29,859 nucleotides of DNA, taken from the NCBI RefSeq assembly GCF_022712295.1, contig NZ_JALAGT010000176.1:1-29859 (forward strand), in the 5' to 3' direction. The notes under the pieces were generated by a model. That model saw only the letters and a list, made by a program, of their open reading frames with translations, ran no database searches and had not been told where the DNA came from. Shown in pieces: positions 7,803 through 15,005 of this stretch. The position numbers and the translations under genes are program-made. Source of the DNA: Galactobacter sp. (GTDB lineage Bacteria > Actinomycetota > Actinomycetes > Actinomycetales > Micrococcaceae). Positions within the stretch are counted from its first letter, which is position 1. Each line of letters starts with the position of its first letter.

Positions 7803-8117
7803 TCAACTTCGGGTGACGCCGTGGTCGATCAGATACACCTTGCCCACACCGACTTCGGCGTCTGCAAGCAAGGCACCCAGCTCTGGAGCCGTTTCGGCAC
7901 GACGGGGATGGTCCACCCATTCCTGATATGCGGCTTTGTCAGGCCAATCCGCAGTGACCAGGAGTTCGCCGGATCCATCCGTTGCGACAGCGATGTCGGA
8001 GTTGATTTGACGAGTGTTGTCGAATGACACCTGCAGAATCTGCTCGCGTCTGTAGAACCGGAGGATCTCCTCGACTTGAGCGGGAGTCGTTCTGAGCGTC
8101 AGAACCGAACGGATCAT
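7803..8117 (-). CDS. Small ABM-like (dimeric alpha/beta barrel) protein
   Basis: This 104-residue protein has the pattern of antibiotic-biosynthesis-monooxygenase domains: a first strand (MIRSVLTLR), a helix with FYRREQILQVSF, a middle strand ELLVTADW, and the diagnostic WPDKAAYQEWVDHP segment (residues 58-71), followed by a final strand VGKVYLID. Such proteins act as cofactor-free monooxygenases, isomerases or dehydratases, or have no known activity. As the first gene of the hyuA-hyuB-amidohydrolase operon it may isomerise or otherwise prepare the ring substrate, but this is inference from position only. The ATG at 8117 is preceded by GAGGA 7 bases upstream. The 213-base gap behind it contains several palindromes. 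Confidence 0.75.
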   Translation of the reverse strand: MIRSVLTLRTTPAQVEEILRFYRREQILQVSFDNTRQINSDIAVATDGSGELLVTADWPDKAAYQEWVDHPRRAETAPELGALLADAEVGVGKVYLIDHGVTRS

Positions 8118-8156
8118 TGGGCTTTCCTCACCTACACGCTGGATCTAGCGACCGAA

Positions 8157-8172
8157 GGTTCGTCGATGAACC
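8157..8172. promoter_or_regulatory. Near-perfect palindrome upstream of the hyu operon
   Basis: GGTTC-g-TCGA-t-GAACC: 14 of 16 bases are self-complementary. It lies 40-55 bases ahead of the first gene of the operon and could be an operator or a leader hairpin. The binding protein is unknown; PucR and LacI are both encoded nearby. Confidence 0.4.
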
Positions 8173-8245
8173 GGCGTCGAAATCAGAGCCTGTCAGGACG
8201 AGTGAGATCCAGGTCGCTTGGGGTAGTGAGAACGCTATCCCCTGC

Positions 8246-8270
8246 GACGTGCGTCACTTTATGCAAAGTG
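8246..8270. promoter_or_regulatory. Adjacent inverted repeats, candidate operators of the hyu operon
   Basis: Two palindromes abut. GACG-TG-CGTC is at 8246-8255 and CACTTT-ATGC-AAAGTG is at 8255-8270. The second has perfect 6-bp arms in a locally A/T-richer stretch, the kind of place a promoter is expected. They lie about 130-150 bases before the ABM-like gene and 60 bases after the PucR stop. The neighbouring PucR regulator is the first candidate ligand-responsive binder. I see no convincing -35/-10 pair here. Confidence 0.4.
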
Positions 8271-8330
8271 CACAGTCGTTTAGTTCTACAACGGGCGTTC
8301 TGCACACCATAGCTGGCTCGTTTCCTCGGT

Positions 8331-9803
8331 TCACAGTGGTCGGAGTGCCGACAAAAGCATAAACAGAGGCAGCACCCGCTCCGGCTGAGAGAGATCCACT
8401 CCGAGCTCCTGGGCTCGCTTCAACCGTGCCTGCACCGTGTTCCGGTGGACGCTGAGAAGTTTGGCGGCAGCAGAAACGGAACCTTGGGCGGAGAGATAGG
8501 CGATGGTCGCATCGATCACCTCACCAGAGGCAGGGTCCTTGACGAGGTTCGGCAGCAGGGAATCACCCAGTGCCGCAGCCAAGGGCCGGGGAAAGAGGTT
8601 GCCAAGCACCTGCAAAGGTGCCTCGCGGAAGAACAGAACGGAAGGTGATGCATCGGTCGAGGACGAGATGTCCGGTGTCGGGCCTGCCAGCAAACGCGCG
8701 GCAAGCCAGGCCTCCCGTAGAGCCAATCGGGCCTGCCCGGGCTCGCGATACAGACCGGACAAACCAACGTTCAGCGCCAACCCCTGCAAACCTTCCTGCA
8801 TGAGCCGCGCATGCCGGCGGAGATCGTCCTCGCCCGCGGCCGGAATGAAGACGAACCATCCATCATCGATAGCTGCCAGCGGCGTGTACTGAAACAGTTG
8901 CTGCCACGCCTGGGCCAGGGCCGCACCCGCAAGGGATGGATTCTCAGCAAGAACGCAGACGGCCGCAAAGGGGCCCGTCACAGCACAAATGGATTCACCG
9001 GGTGCATTCGGCAACCCCACGTTGTCCACAGAACGATCGTGGCCTGCGCCGACTAGCGCGGCAAAACTCAAAGTGGGCAACGACGCTTCGAGTGCGTTCA
9101 TGCGGGACTCGGACACCAAGGCACGCACCGTCGGGGCCGCGGCGCGAAGGACGCGTTCTGCAGTCATCGCCTCGTGGGCATCCACATCGGCAACGAGTAC
9201 GACTTCGTCGCGGGATGGGGAGGAACACGGTTGCGTAATACGACGTGGGGCAGGAATGTCCCGCGATGAGCGAATGGCCTCGAGAACCACTCCCTGCGCG
9301 GACTCAACCGACACGCGGCAGCCACCCAGTTCGCCCGAGACCCGTGAGACGGCTGCCGCCAGCGAGACATCAGCCTCCAGCGCACGAGTGAAATGGTCCA
9401 ACCGGGCCAGGTCGCCAGCACGTGACATTCCGACCACTACGGACATGTCGATCACGAGCTTGGTCGGATTCGAGGAGAACGTCAGCAGCGAGACATCCAG
9501 CCGTTGAGCGAGGGCGATCTCGGCACCGGTCACCAGGCTGCGCGAGACAACCAACCCAACGGCACGCCTCTCCCAAGCCATTCTAAGTCCAGCCGACACG
9601 ACCCATGGACCCAGCGACAAGTCCTCCTGCAAAACAATAAGAGTATTTGCATGGACCGTGGAAATGTCATCGATCGTATCCACCAGGGAAAGATGATGGA
9701 CCGGCTTGGGTTCCAGCGAGAGGTGGCACGGTTCCACGCCGTCAACTATTGAAGAATCGAGGAGGGTTGATAACGCGAGCTCTCCCTGCGGGATCATTTC
9801 CAT
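8331..9803 (-). CDS. PucR-family transcriptional regulator
   Basis: This protein of about 490 residues has a PucR architecture. The N-terminal region (STLLDSSIVDG...LSLVDTIDDISTVHANTLIVL) matches the PucR N-terminal ligand domain in order, though degenerately. A central GGDEF-like degenerate domain (FAAVCVLAE...GWFVFIPA) follows. At the C-terminus is the HTH_30 DNA-binding segment, with the diagnostic AAAKLLSVHRNTVQARLKR about 45 residues from the end. PucR proteins control purine, hydantoin and amino-acid catabolism, which fits this locus. Two starts are possible: ATG 9803 (GGTGGA six bases upstream, 10-base overlap with the previous gene) or ATG 9797, whose ATGA overlaps the stop of the DUF917 gene. 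Either way it is cotranscribed with the DUF917 gene. It probably regulates this operon and the downstream hyu operon. Confidence 0.9.
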   Translation of the reverse strand: MEMIPQGELALSTLLDSSIVDGVEPCHLSLEPKPVHHLSLVDTIDDISTVHANTLIVLQEDLSLGPWVVSAGLRMAWERRAVGLVVSRSLVTGAEIALAQRLDVSLLTFSSNPTKLVIDMSVVVGMSRAGDLARLDHFTRALEADVSLAAAVSRVSGELGGCRVSVESAQGVVLEAIRSSRDIPAPRRITQPCSSPSRDEVVLVADVDAHEAMTAERVLRAAAPTVRALVSESRMNALEASLPTLSFAALVGAGHDRSVDNVGLPNAPGESICAVTGPFAAVCVLAENPSLAGAALAQAWQQLFQYTPLAAIDDGWFVFIPAAGEDDLRRHARLMQEGLQGLALNVGLSGLYREPGQARLALREAWLAARLLAGPTPDISSSTDASPSVLFFREAPLQVLGNLFPRPLAAALGDSLLPNLVKDPASGEVIDATIAYLSAQGSVSAAAKLLSVHRNTVQARLKRAQELGVDLSQPERVLPLFMLLSALRPL

Positions 9804-10879
9804 AGCGCGTCCACCGCCGTCCTCCGCAGGAGATTGAATGCCGCCGGCCCAGCCATGTCCAAGCCTTGCGGCGTATACCACTGCTTCGGCCCCGACATCG
9901 TGAGAATGTCCACCGTATTTCCAGGCCAGAGGTCATCGAGCGCCGCAACACTTCCGGTATCGGGACGAATCAACGTGATGATATCCGGAACGATCGAACG
10001 TACGGCCCCGTCGATCATGAGCATGAGGATCTCGTCCTGGATGGCCAGTTGGATGATACGTCCGGTACCCACTTCTTCAAGGACGATCTGGGCGGGGCGT
10101 CTGGCGTGGCCAGGAAGGGAGGTGCGTGCCGTCCAATCCGTTTCCTTCACCATCCCCCGAATGATCAAGTTGACACCGGCATCTCTGCGAAGTTGAGCAT
10201 ATCGACGCTGAGTCGGTTGCTCGGATTCGAGGATCTTTCCCACATCGATAAGATGGCTCATGGAGCCAATCACCGCATTTTCCTCCAGCTCGCTTGCGGT
10301 CATCGGATAGGACGCGGTCGCCGCCCAACCGCCATATTCGCCAGCCAATGCCCGCATCAGGCGATCGCCTCGTTCCGGATCCGACACATGTATCAGTGAA
10401 GCCTCGCCGGTTGCTCCGGCCGCGGCCAAGGGGCCGATCGATTGCCGCCCCAGGGCTAGAACGGTCTGGCTGGCGCGAGGGAAGACCCGCCCCATCGGAT
10501 CTGCGTCGACCACAGGAATACCCGTCTGCAGACTGACAGAGGCGACCACCAGGGCATTCACATTGCCGGCCGCCAAAGGAATGAGCCCCTCAACTTTATT
10601 CCCCAGAGAGGATTCCAGTATTCTTATACACCGTATGAATTCGTCACCAGCTGGACGCAATTCCGTAATCGGTTGGCCATTGTTGACAAATCCGACCGTG
10701 ACAACAAGCGCCTGATCATTCAATGCGCTCGCCTGAATGAGGCCCACCTGAGTCTGCATCTGTTCCATGTAGAACCAGATCAGATCCAGCTCGTTCTTAC
10801 ACCATTCGTGGCTGACTGCGCACGAGTTGAACAGGGTGCCGACGTACAGGCAGTTCATGTCTCGGTTGCTCAATAGCAT
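9794..10879 (-). CDS. DUF917 (S-methyl thiohydantoin desulfurase-like) protein
   Basis: This 361-residue protein is recognised as DUF917 / S-Me-THD by the core stretch IPVVDADPMGRVFPRASQT (121-139), by GLIPLAAGNVNALVVAS before it (98-114), and by YPMTASELEENAVIGSMSHLIDVGKIL after it. Members are described as desulfurase-like or metal-dependent hydrolases of thiohydantoins and usually sit beside a HyuA-like gene, as here (16-base gap). The N-terminal glycine-rich loop common in the family (GTGGGGDP in my recollection) is replaced by FNSCAVSHEW, with three cysteines and a histidine within the first 27 residues. The ATG at 10879 has AGGA seven bases upstream. The stop overlaps the PucR start. 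Function in vivo unknown; a role in cyclic-amide catabolism is inferred from context. Confidence 0.85.
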   Translation of the reverse strand: MLLSNRDMNCLYVGTLFNSCAVSHEWCKNELDLIWFYMEQMQTQVGLIQASALNDQALVVTVGFVNNGQPITELRPAGDEFIRCIRILESSLGNKVEGLIPLAAGNVNALVVASVSLQTGIPVVDADPMGRVFPRASQTVLALGRQSIGPLAAAGATGEASLIHVSDPERGDRLMRALAGEYGGWAATASYPMTASELEENAVIGSMSHLIDVGKILESEQPTQRRYAQLRRDAGVNLIIRGMVKETDWTARTSLPGHARRPAQIVLEEVGTGRIIQLAIQDEILMLMIDGAVRSIVPDIITLIRPDTGSVAALDDLWPGNTVDILTMSGPKQWYTPQGLDMAGPAAFNLLRRTAVDALWK

Positions 10880-10895
10880 GACTGGGTCCTGTCTC

Positions 10896-12194
10896 TCAGA
10901 AGCCCTTGGGCACGAGGCCTGCCGCCGCGCGCACCCTCAGCGCAACCACGTTGGGATGGTCAAAAGTGGTGGCCTCGGCCCGTGATTCGATGATGCTCAC
11001 GGATCCGTAGTCGAAGCCGTCTGCTACCAATCGGGCGCGAACATCGGATTCGGAAACGGACAGCTCGCGCAGGAAATCGGCTTCAGTGGCAACGCGTGCA
11101 AGCCGACTCGTCCAAGCGACAACCGGAGCAGTGGCTGCTCCGAGGGACGCCAAGTTCAGCGAGGTGACTCGTAGTCTCTCACCGTCCGGATCCACCCAAA
11201 CAGGTGCGTGGTCGCTTTCCGCGACGACCTGATGGTTGCTGGTCCGGGAGACTCGCATGGACGTCCAGGAGTTCAAGTTGGCACCCTTGGTAGCCAACTC
11301 GGCGCCGTGCAGGCGGTAGAAGCGCGGTTCGAGCTGCGGCAGGCCCTGCTTGACGATGCCGACAAAGGGCTCGTCGTCACAGGCAACGGCTAGCGATGCC
11401 CCGGTAGTTCCAACGACGGCGCCGGCCCCGACCAAGGAGGCCGGACGTGCCGAGAACAACGAGTGCACGGGCGTGAGCGCCAGTTGGGCCAGCGGCGTGG
11501 AACAGCCGTCATTGGTGGCAAGGTATGGGCGGGCGTTGGGAAACGCCCTGCGGGTCGTCGTCGCCAGCTTCGTCGAGAGCGCGGAGGCACGGGGCAAGAG
11601 CCTGGAGTTCACCAGCGTTGTGCGCTCCCGAGTGGCGAACGACGACGCGAAGAACGTATGTGAGTACCCCACACTTGCGGGGGCCGAAACCCTGAAGAGG
11701 AGTCGCCCCACCGCCAACTCATGAGCCGGGTTCATGAGGGCTCCTACGCCTGTGACGACATAGTGCAAGCCGGGCGGTACCTCGCTGAGTTTCTCCTCCA
11801 GGCCTGCTAGGTCCAGGCCTGCGAGTTCTTCGCCGACCGTGGTATGACCACCGATGACGTGAATGATGTGTTCCGGCTCCTGCTCGGGGATACGTCCCCG
11901 GTACTCGTGGGCGCGATCCACCGGTGCTCTGGGAAGGATCCGGATGGCAGTCGGCGCCTGTCCGTTCAACGCGTGCACTTGGCTGAGTTCGAAGGTCGCC
12001 ATGTCAACCTCGTCCGCTGATGGCCCGAGCTCTGCCGCCAGCAGCTCGAAGCAATGCCCTACGGCTTCCTCGAGGGAAGACGGACTCAACGATGCCGGGT
12101 CATCGATGGACCCGGCAACGGACAGCCGCCCACTTCCCGTGCCGACCGCAATGGCTGAAACCTGTTTCCGCCCTATTTGCACGCCAATACGCAT
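10896..12194 (-). CDS. Degenerate hydantoinase/oxoprolinase (HyuA-like) protein
   Basis: This 432-residue protein follows the short HyuA-like family that pairs with DUF917. Shared landmarks in order are RIGVQIG at the N-terminus, TGVGALMNPAHEL (148-160), an ERTTLVNSRLLP segment, and PYLATNDG (223-230), which corresponds to the family's QNDG/TSNGG element. However, the N-terminal phosphate loop, normally DVGGTNTD, reads QIGRKQVS (6-13). The second loop, normally DVGGTTTDVG, reads LAVACDDEPFVG (268-279), and no GxGGGS follows. ATP binding by the usual mode therefore looks lost. The ATG at 12194 has GGAGG four bases upstream; a GTG at 12236 is in frame but lacks a good site. It starts a three-gene operon and is divergent from the LacI gene. 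It is probably a structural partner of DUF917. Confidence 0.82.
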   Translation of the reverse strand: MRIGVQIGRKQVSAIAVGTGSGRLSVAGSIDDPASLSPSSLEEAVGHCFELLAAELGPSADEVDMATFELSQVHALNGQAPTAIRILPRAPVDRAHEYRGRIPEQEPEHIIHVIGGHTTVGEELAGLDLAGLEEKLSEVPPGLHYVVTGVGALMNPAHELAVGRLLFRVSAPASVGYSHTFFASSFATRERTTLVNSRLLPRASALSTKLATTTRRAFPNARPYLATNDGCSTPLAQLALTPVHSLFSARPASLVGAGAVVGTTGASLAVACDDEPFVGIVKQGLPQLEPRFYRLHGAELATKGANLNSWTSMRVSRTSNHQVVAESDHAPVWVDPDGERLRVTSLNLASLGAATAPVVAWTSRLARVATEADFLRELSVSESDVRARLVADGFDYGSVSIIESRAEATTFDHPNVVALRVRAAAGLVPKGF

Positions 12195-12205
12195 GGGGCC
12201 TCCAA

Positions 12206-12215
12206 TCGGATCCGA
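12206..12215. promoter_or_regulatory. Perfect 10-bp palindrome in the divergent lacI/hyuA-like gap
   Basis: TCGGATCCGA lies 12 bases ahead of the HyuA-like ATG within the 100-base divergent gap. Even-length palindromes with this symmetry suit LacI-type dimers, although LacI operators usually have a central CG and this one centres on AT. The 11-mer AATCGGATCCG recurs at 14912-14922 just after the MFS gene. Weak evidence of an operator. Confidence 0.3.
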
Positions 12216-12294
12216 CTTGAAGAGTGTCCAACTCACCGTATATCGGCCCTACCGGTGTTCCCAGTGTTGAGACTCGGGTGGCTAGTGTGGTCAC

Positions 12295-13356
12295 ATGCCG
12301 AGTACCCGAGACGTGTCCGCCACTGCAGCTTCCCCACATGCTGCGACACTGCAGTCGAAGTCCACGCCGACGATCAAGGATGTGGCGGCGGCCGCCGGTG
12401 TGTCCGTATCCACGGTTTCTCACGCATTCTCGGGTGCCCGGCCCATCTCGGCCGCGACGAAGGACAAGGTGCGTTCAGTTGCGACTCGCCTCGGATATGT
12501 TCCCAATGCCCATGCCCGCCAGCTTCGACTCGGTCGGTCCGGTCTGGTGGGACTGGTGGTCCGGCCGCAATTCGCTTTTTCGGGCCCCTTCGACACGGCA
12601 GAGACGTTCAACCGCTTGATCGGTTCCATCACCACCGAAACCGCACGGCGTGGGATGGGTATGGTTCACGTCGCGGACCTGGCTGGCAAAGGCTATGCCC
12701 TTCCCGCGATGGACGGTTGCATCGTGGCGCACCCGTATGAGCACGACGAAACGATCGTTCTGCTGGAACGGGCCAGAATCCCCTTCGTGTTGGCAGACCC
12801 TGATCCGGCTCGCGCTGATATCCCCTGGGTGGCCAAGGTCAATTACGGCGGCGGCCTGAAGGCCGTACTGGACAGCGTCTCAACGGACGGACGGCCCGTC
12901 GTCCTGATGCCGGGAACCGAGCAGAACGCCTGGAACGTGGATGCTGTGAAGACCTACAGCGACTGGTGCGGGACGATGGGGCAGGAACCCAGGATCTTCA
13001 CACTGAGCGAGGGCTTGGATCCTGACGACGTCCGCAGGACGATCGTGTCCAATCTCAGGGGTGTCCAGGGTCCACTAGGTCTGGTGTATGCGGATTCCAG
13101 CATGACGCTGACCGTCCTAGATGCGGCCAAGCAACTGGGAAGGTCCGTTCCAGGGGACCTATTTCTCGCAGCGTTGACCGATACAGAACATGATCGAGCA
13201 TCCTCGCCGACGGTGACGGCCATGGATTTGCGCCACGAGGAGCTGGCCACCGCTGCGGTCTCCATGCTCATGGACAGGTTGGGAGGGGCGGAGCCTCCCG
13301 CTGACCCTGCCATCGTTGAGCCCAAACTGACTCTTCGGCAATCGACGCAGCTCTGA
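12295..13356 (+). CDS. LacI-family transcriptional regulator
   Basis: This 353-residue protein has an N-terminal LacI helix-turn-helix and hinge (TIKDVAAAAGVSVSTVSHAF at 26-45, then LGYVPNAHARQLR) followed by a periplasmic-binding-protein-like sensor domain (GLVGLVVRPQFAF..., ending with DLRHEELATAAVSMLMDRL). A 25-residue low-complexity leader precedes the HTH, so the true start might be slightly later, but no better site is seen; the ATG at 12295 lacks a clear ribosome site. LacI proteins usually repress sugar or nucleoside uptake genes. Here the gene is divergent from the HyuA-like/DUF917/PucR operon and sits upstream of an MFS gene, so it probably controls one or both. The effector is unknown. 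Confidence 0.92.
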   Translation: MPSTRDVSATAASPHAATLQSKSTPTIKDVAAAAGVSVSTVSHAFSGARPISAATKDKVRSVATRLGYVPNAHARQLRLGRSGLVGLVVRPQFAFSGPFDTAETFNRLIGSITTETARRGMGMVHVADLAGKGYALPAMDGCIVAHPYEHDETIVLLERARIPFVLADPDPARADIPWVAKVNYGGGLKAVLDSVSTDGRPVVLMPGTEQNAWNVDAVKTYSDWCGTMGQEPRIFTLSEGLDPDDVRRTIVSNLRGVQGPLGLVYADSSMTLTVLDAAKQLGRSVPGDLFLAALTDTEHDRASSPTVTAMDLRHEELATAAVSMLMDRLGGAEPPADPAIVEPKLTLRQSTQL

Positions 13357-13480
13357 CTGGGGAAGATCCACCGAGAGAACGACTCGCGGCACACTTCAGC
13401 CAGATGACACAGACGTTACTTTCTCGCGGTGGCCTTGACTTGTCTCAGGTCACACACCCAAACTGGTCGAAACGATTTGA

Positions 13481-13495
13481 TGATCGTGACGATCA
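13481..13495. promoter_or_regulatory. 15-base palindrome upstream of the MFS gene, likely operator
   Basis: TGATCGT-G-ACGATCA: perfect 7-bp arms around a single base, 64 bases before the MFS start codon and 124 bases after the lacI stop. A TTGACT element lies about 45 bases upstream (near 13437), but no convincing -10 follows it. Position and perfect symmetry make it the best operator candidate in the window. Confidence 0.5.
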
Positions 13496-13559
13496 CCACC
13501 TCGTATCCGGTTCGCAAGGGACCGAAAGTACCCACTACCCCTGAGTCAAAGGGCCCTGA

Positions 13560-14885
13560 ATGTCAAAGTCTGACGTCACTCACCTGTCCACCCTGTCCGT
13601 CGGAAGCGCGTTCAACGAAATGAAGTTGAACCGGTCCCACGTCCTGTTCGGTTCCATCCTGTTCATCACCTTCGTGATCGAAGCTTGGGAACAGGTCGGC
13701 CTCATCTACGTCAGCAATTACCTCTCCGACGATTTCGGCGTGAGCATGGCCCAGGTCGGCACGGCCATGGGCGTCGTCGCCCTCGGCATGGTACCCGGCT
13801 CGCTGCTCTGGGGCGCCTTCGTTGAGAAGCTCGGCAAGAAGAACGTTGCGATCTACAGTCTTGCCGCATACGGCCTGTTTGCGCTCATCGCTGCGCTGTC
13901 GCCCAATTTCACGCTGTTCGTTGCGCTTCGCTTCCTCTCCGGCGTGGCCTTCGGCGGCGTCTACGCCGTGACATTCCCTTACTTCATGGAGCTGCTGCCT
14001 ACCAAGCGTCGCGGTCAGGCAACGGTCGCCATGTCCATGGGATTCCCTGTCGGCACCCTTGCCTGCATCGGCGTCAGCCTTGCCTTCGGTCCCATCAGCT
14101 GGCGCGTGGTTGCCGTCGTCTCCGCGCTCGCGGCGATTTGGGCGTTCGCAGTCTGGAAGCTGGTTCCCGAGTCGCCGTACTGGTTGGTCAAACGCGGGCG
14201 TGACGAGGACGCCAAGAGCGTGCTGACCCGTCTTGGCTTCACCGTGGGTCATGACCAACACTTGGTGGTCGATCCCGCCGAAGCCCACCTGGATGACAAG
14301 AACACCATCAAGGACGTTCGCATCGTCCCGATCTTCATCCTGATCCTGGTCATCTCTTTCTGCTACAACTGGGGCTACTGGGGCCTGCAGTCCTGGTTGC
14401 CGATCATGCTGCAGGACAAGGGCCTGTCGGTCTCCGGATCACTCGGCTTTGTGGCCTTGAGCCAGCTGGTAGCGGTTCCCGGCTATCTCTTGGCCGCATG
14501 GACAACCCGCCGCTGGGGGCGTCGCTGGATCTTCATCATCTTCGCCGTGGGAGCCACAGTCGGTGCGTTGCTCTTCGGTACCGCTCAGGGCTCGGTGCAG
14601 CTCTACACCGGTAACTTGGTTTTCGCCTTCTTTATCCTCGGTTCCTGGGGCATCTGGAACACCTGGCGCGGGGAGGCCCTGCCCAGCAAGGTCCGCGGGT
14701 TCGGTTATGCGGCCTCCAGCGCAGCCCTGCTGCTCGCCAATGCCATTGCGGTTCCGGTGGTTGGAGCTCAGTTGGATGCCGGATGGAGCACCGGCGGTAT
14801 CGTCGGATCCATCGCGGCCTTCATGGTCGTGGCGGTGATCGGCACGTTGTTCATGCCTGAGACCGAAGGCAAGGCGCTTCGCTGA
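13560..14885 (+). CDS. MFS transporter of the catabolic island
   Basis: This 441-residue protein with about 12 hydrophobic segments carries major facilitator signatures. The loop 2-3 motif appears as GAFVEKLGKKN, the TM4 region as RFLSGVAFGGVYAVTFPYFMELLPTKRRG, and a PESPYWLVKRGR segment follows TM6. These features resemble the sugar-porter and organic/aromatic-acid symporter branches. It lacks the second-half sugar-porter signatures (QQLTGIN, PETRG in full), so the substrate is more likely an organic acid or amide than a sugar. The ATG at 13560 has AAAGGG seven bases upstream. It follows the lacI gene by 203 bases, with a perfect palindrome between, and is probably the uptake system for the substrate of the hyu genes. 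Confidence 0.88.
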   Translation: MSKSDVTHLSTLSVGSAFNEMKLNRSHVLFGSILFITFVIEAWEQVGLIYVSNYLSDDFGVSMAQVGTAMGVVALGMVPGSLLWGAFVEKLGKKNVAIYSLAAYGLFALIAALSPNFTLFVALRFLSGVAFGGVYAVTFPYFMELLPTKRRGQATVAMSMGFPVGTLACIGVSLAFGPISWRVVAVVSALAAIWAFAVWKLVPESPYWLVKRGRDEDAKSVLTRLGFTVGHDQHLVVDPAEAHLDDKNTIKDVRIVPIFILILVISFCYNWGYWGLQSWLPIMLQDKGLSVSGSLGFVALSQLVAVPGYLLAAWTTRRWGRRWIFIIFAVGATVGALLFGTAQGSVQLYTGNLVFAFFILGSWGIWNTWRGEALPSKVRGFGYAASSAALLLANAIAVPVVGAQLDAGWSTGGIVGSIAAFMVVAVIGTLFMPETEGKALR

Positions 14886-14929
14886 TCAACATCTGAGGCG
14901 TCACCAAGCAGAATCGGATCCGTTGCGTG

Positions 14930-14961
14930 GTCCTCTTCGCGAGGACGGAGCGACGGCTCCG
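14930..14961. terminator. Tandem hairpins between convergent MFS and LLM genes
   Basis: GTCCTC-ttcgc-GAGGAC (14930-14946) is followed at once by CGGAGC-gacg-GCTCCG (14946-14961). Two 6-bp stems with short stable loops lie in a 120-base convergent gap, suggesting termination of both genes. No U-tract follows. Confidence 0.5.
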
Positions 14962-15005
14962 ACTGCATTCAACAGTGCCCAGGGGCCATCACCCCGACTT
15001 CCGGC

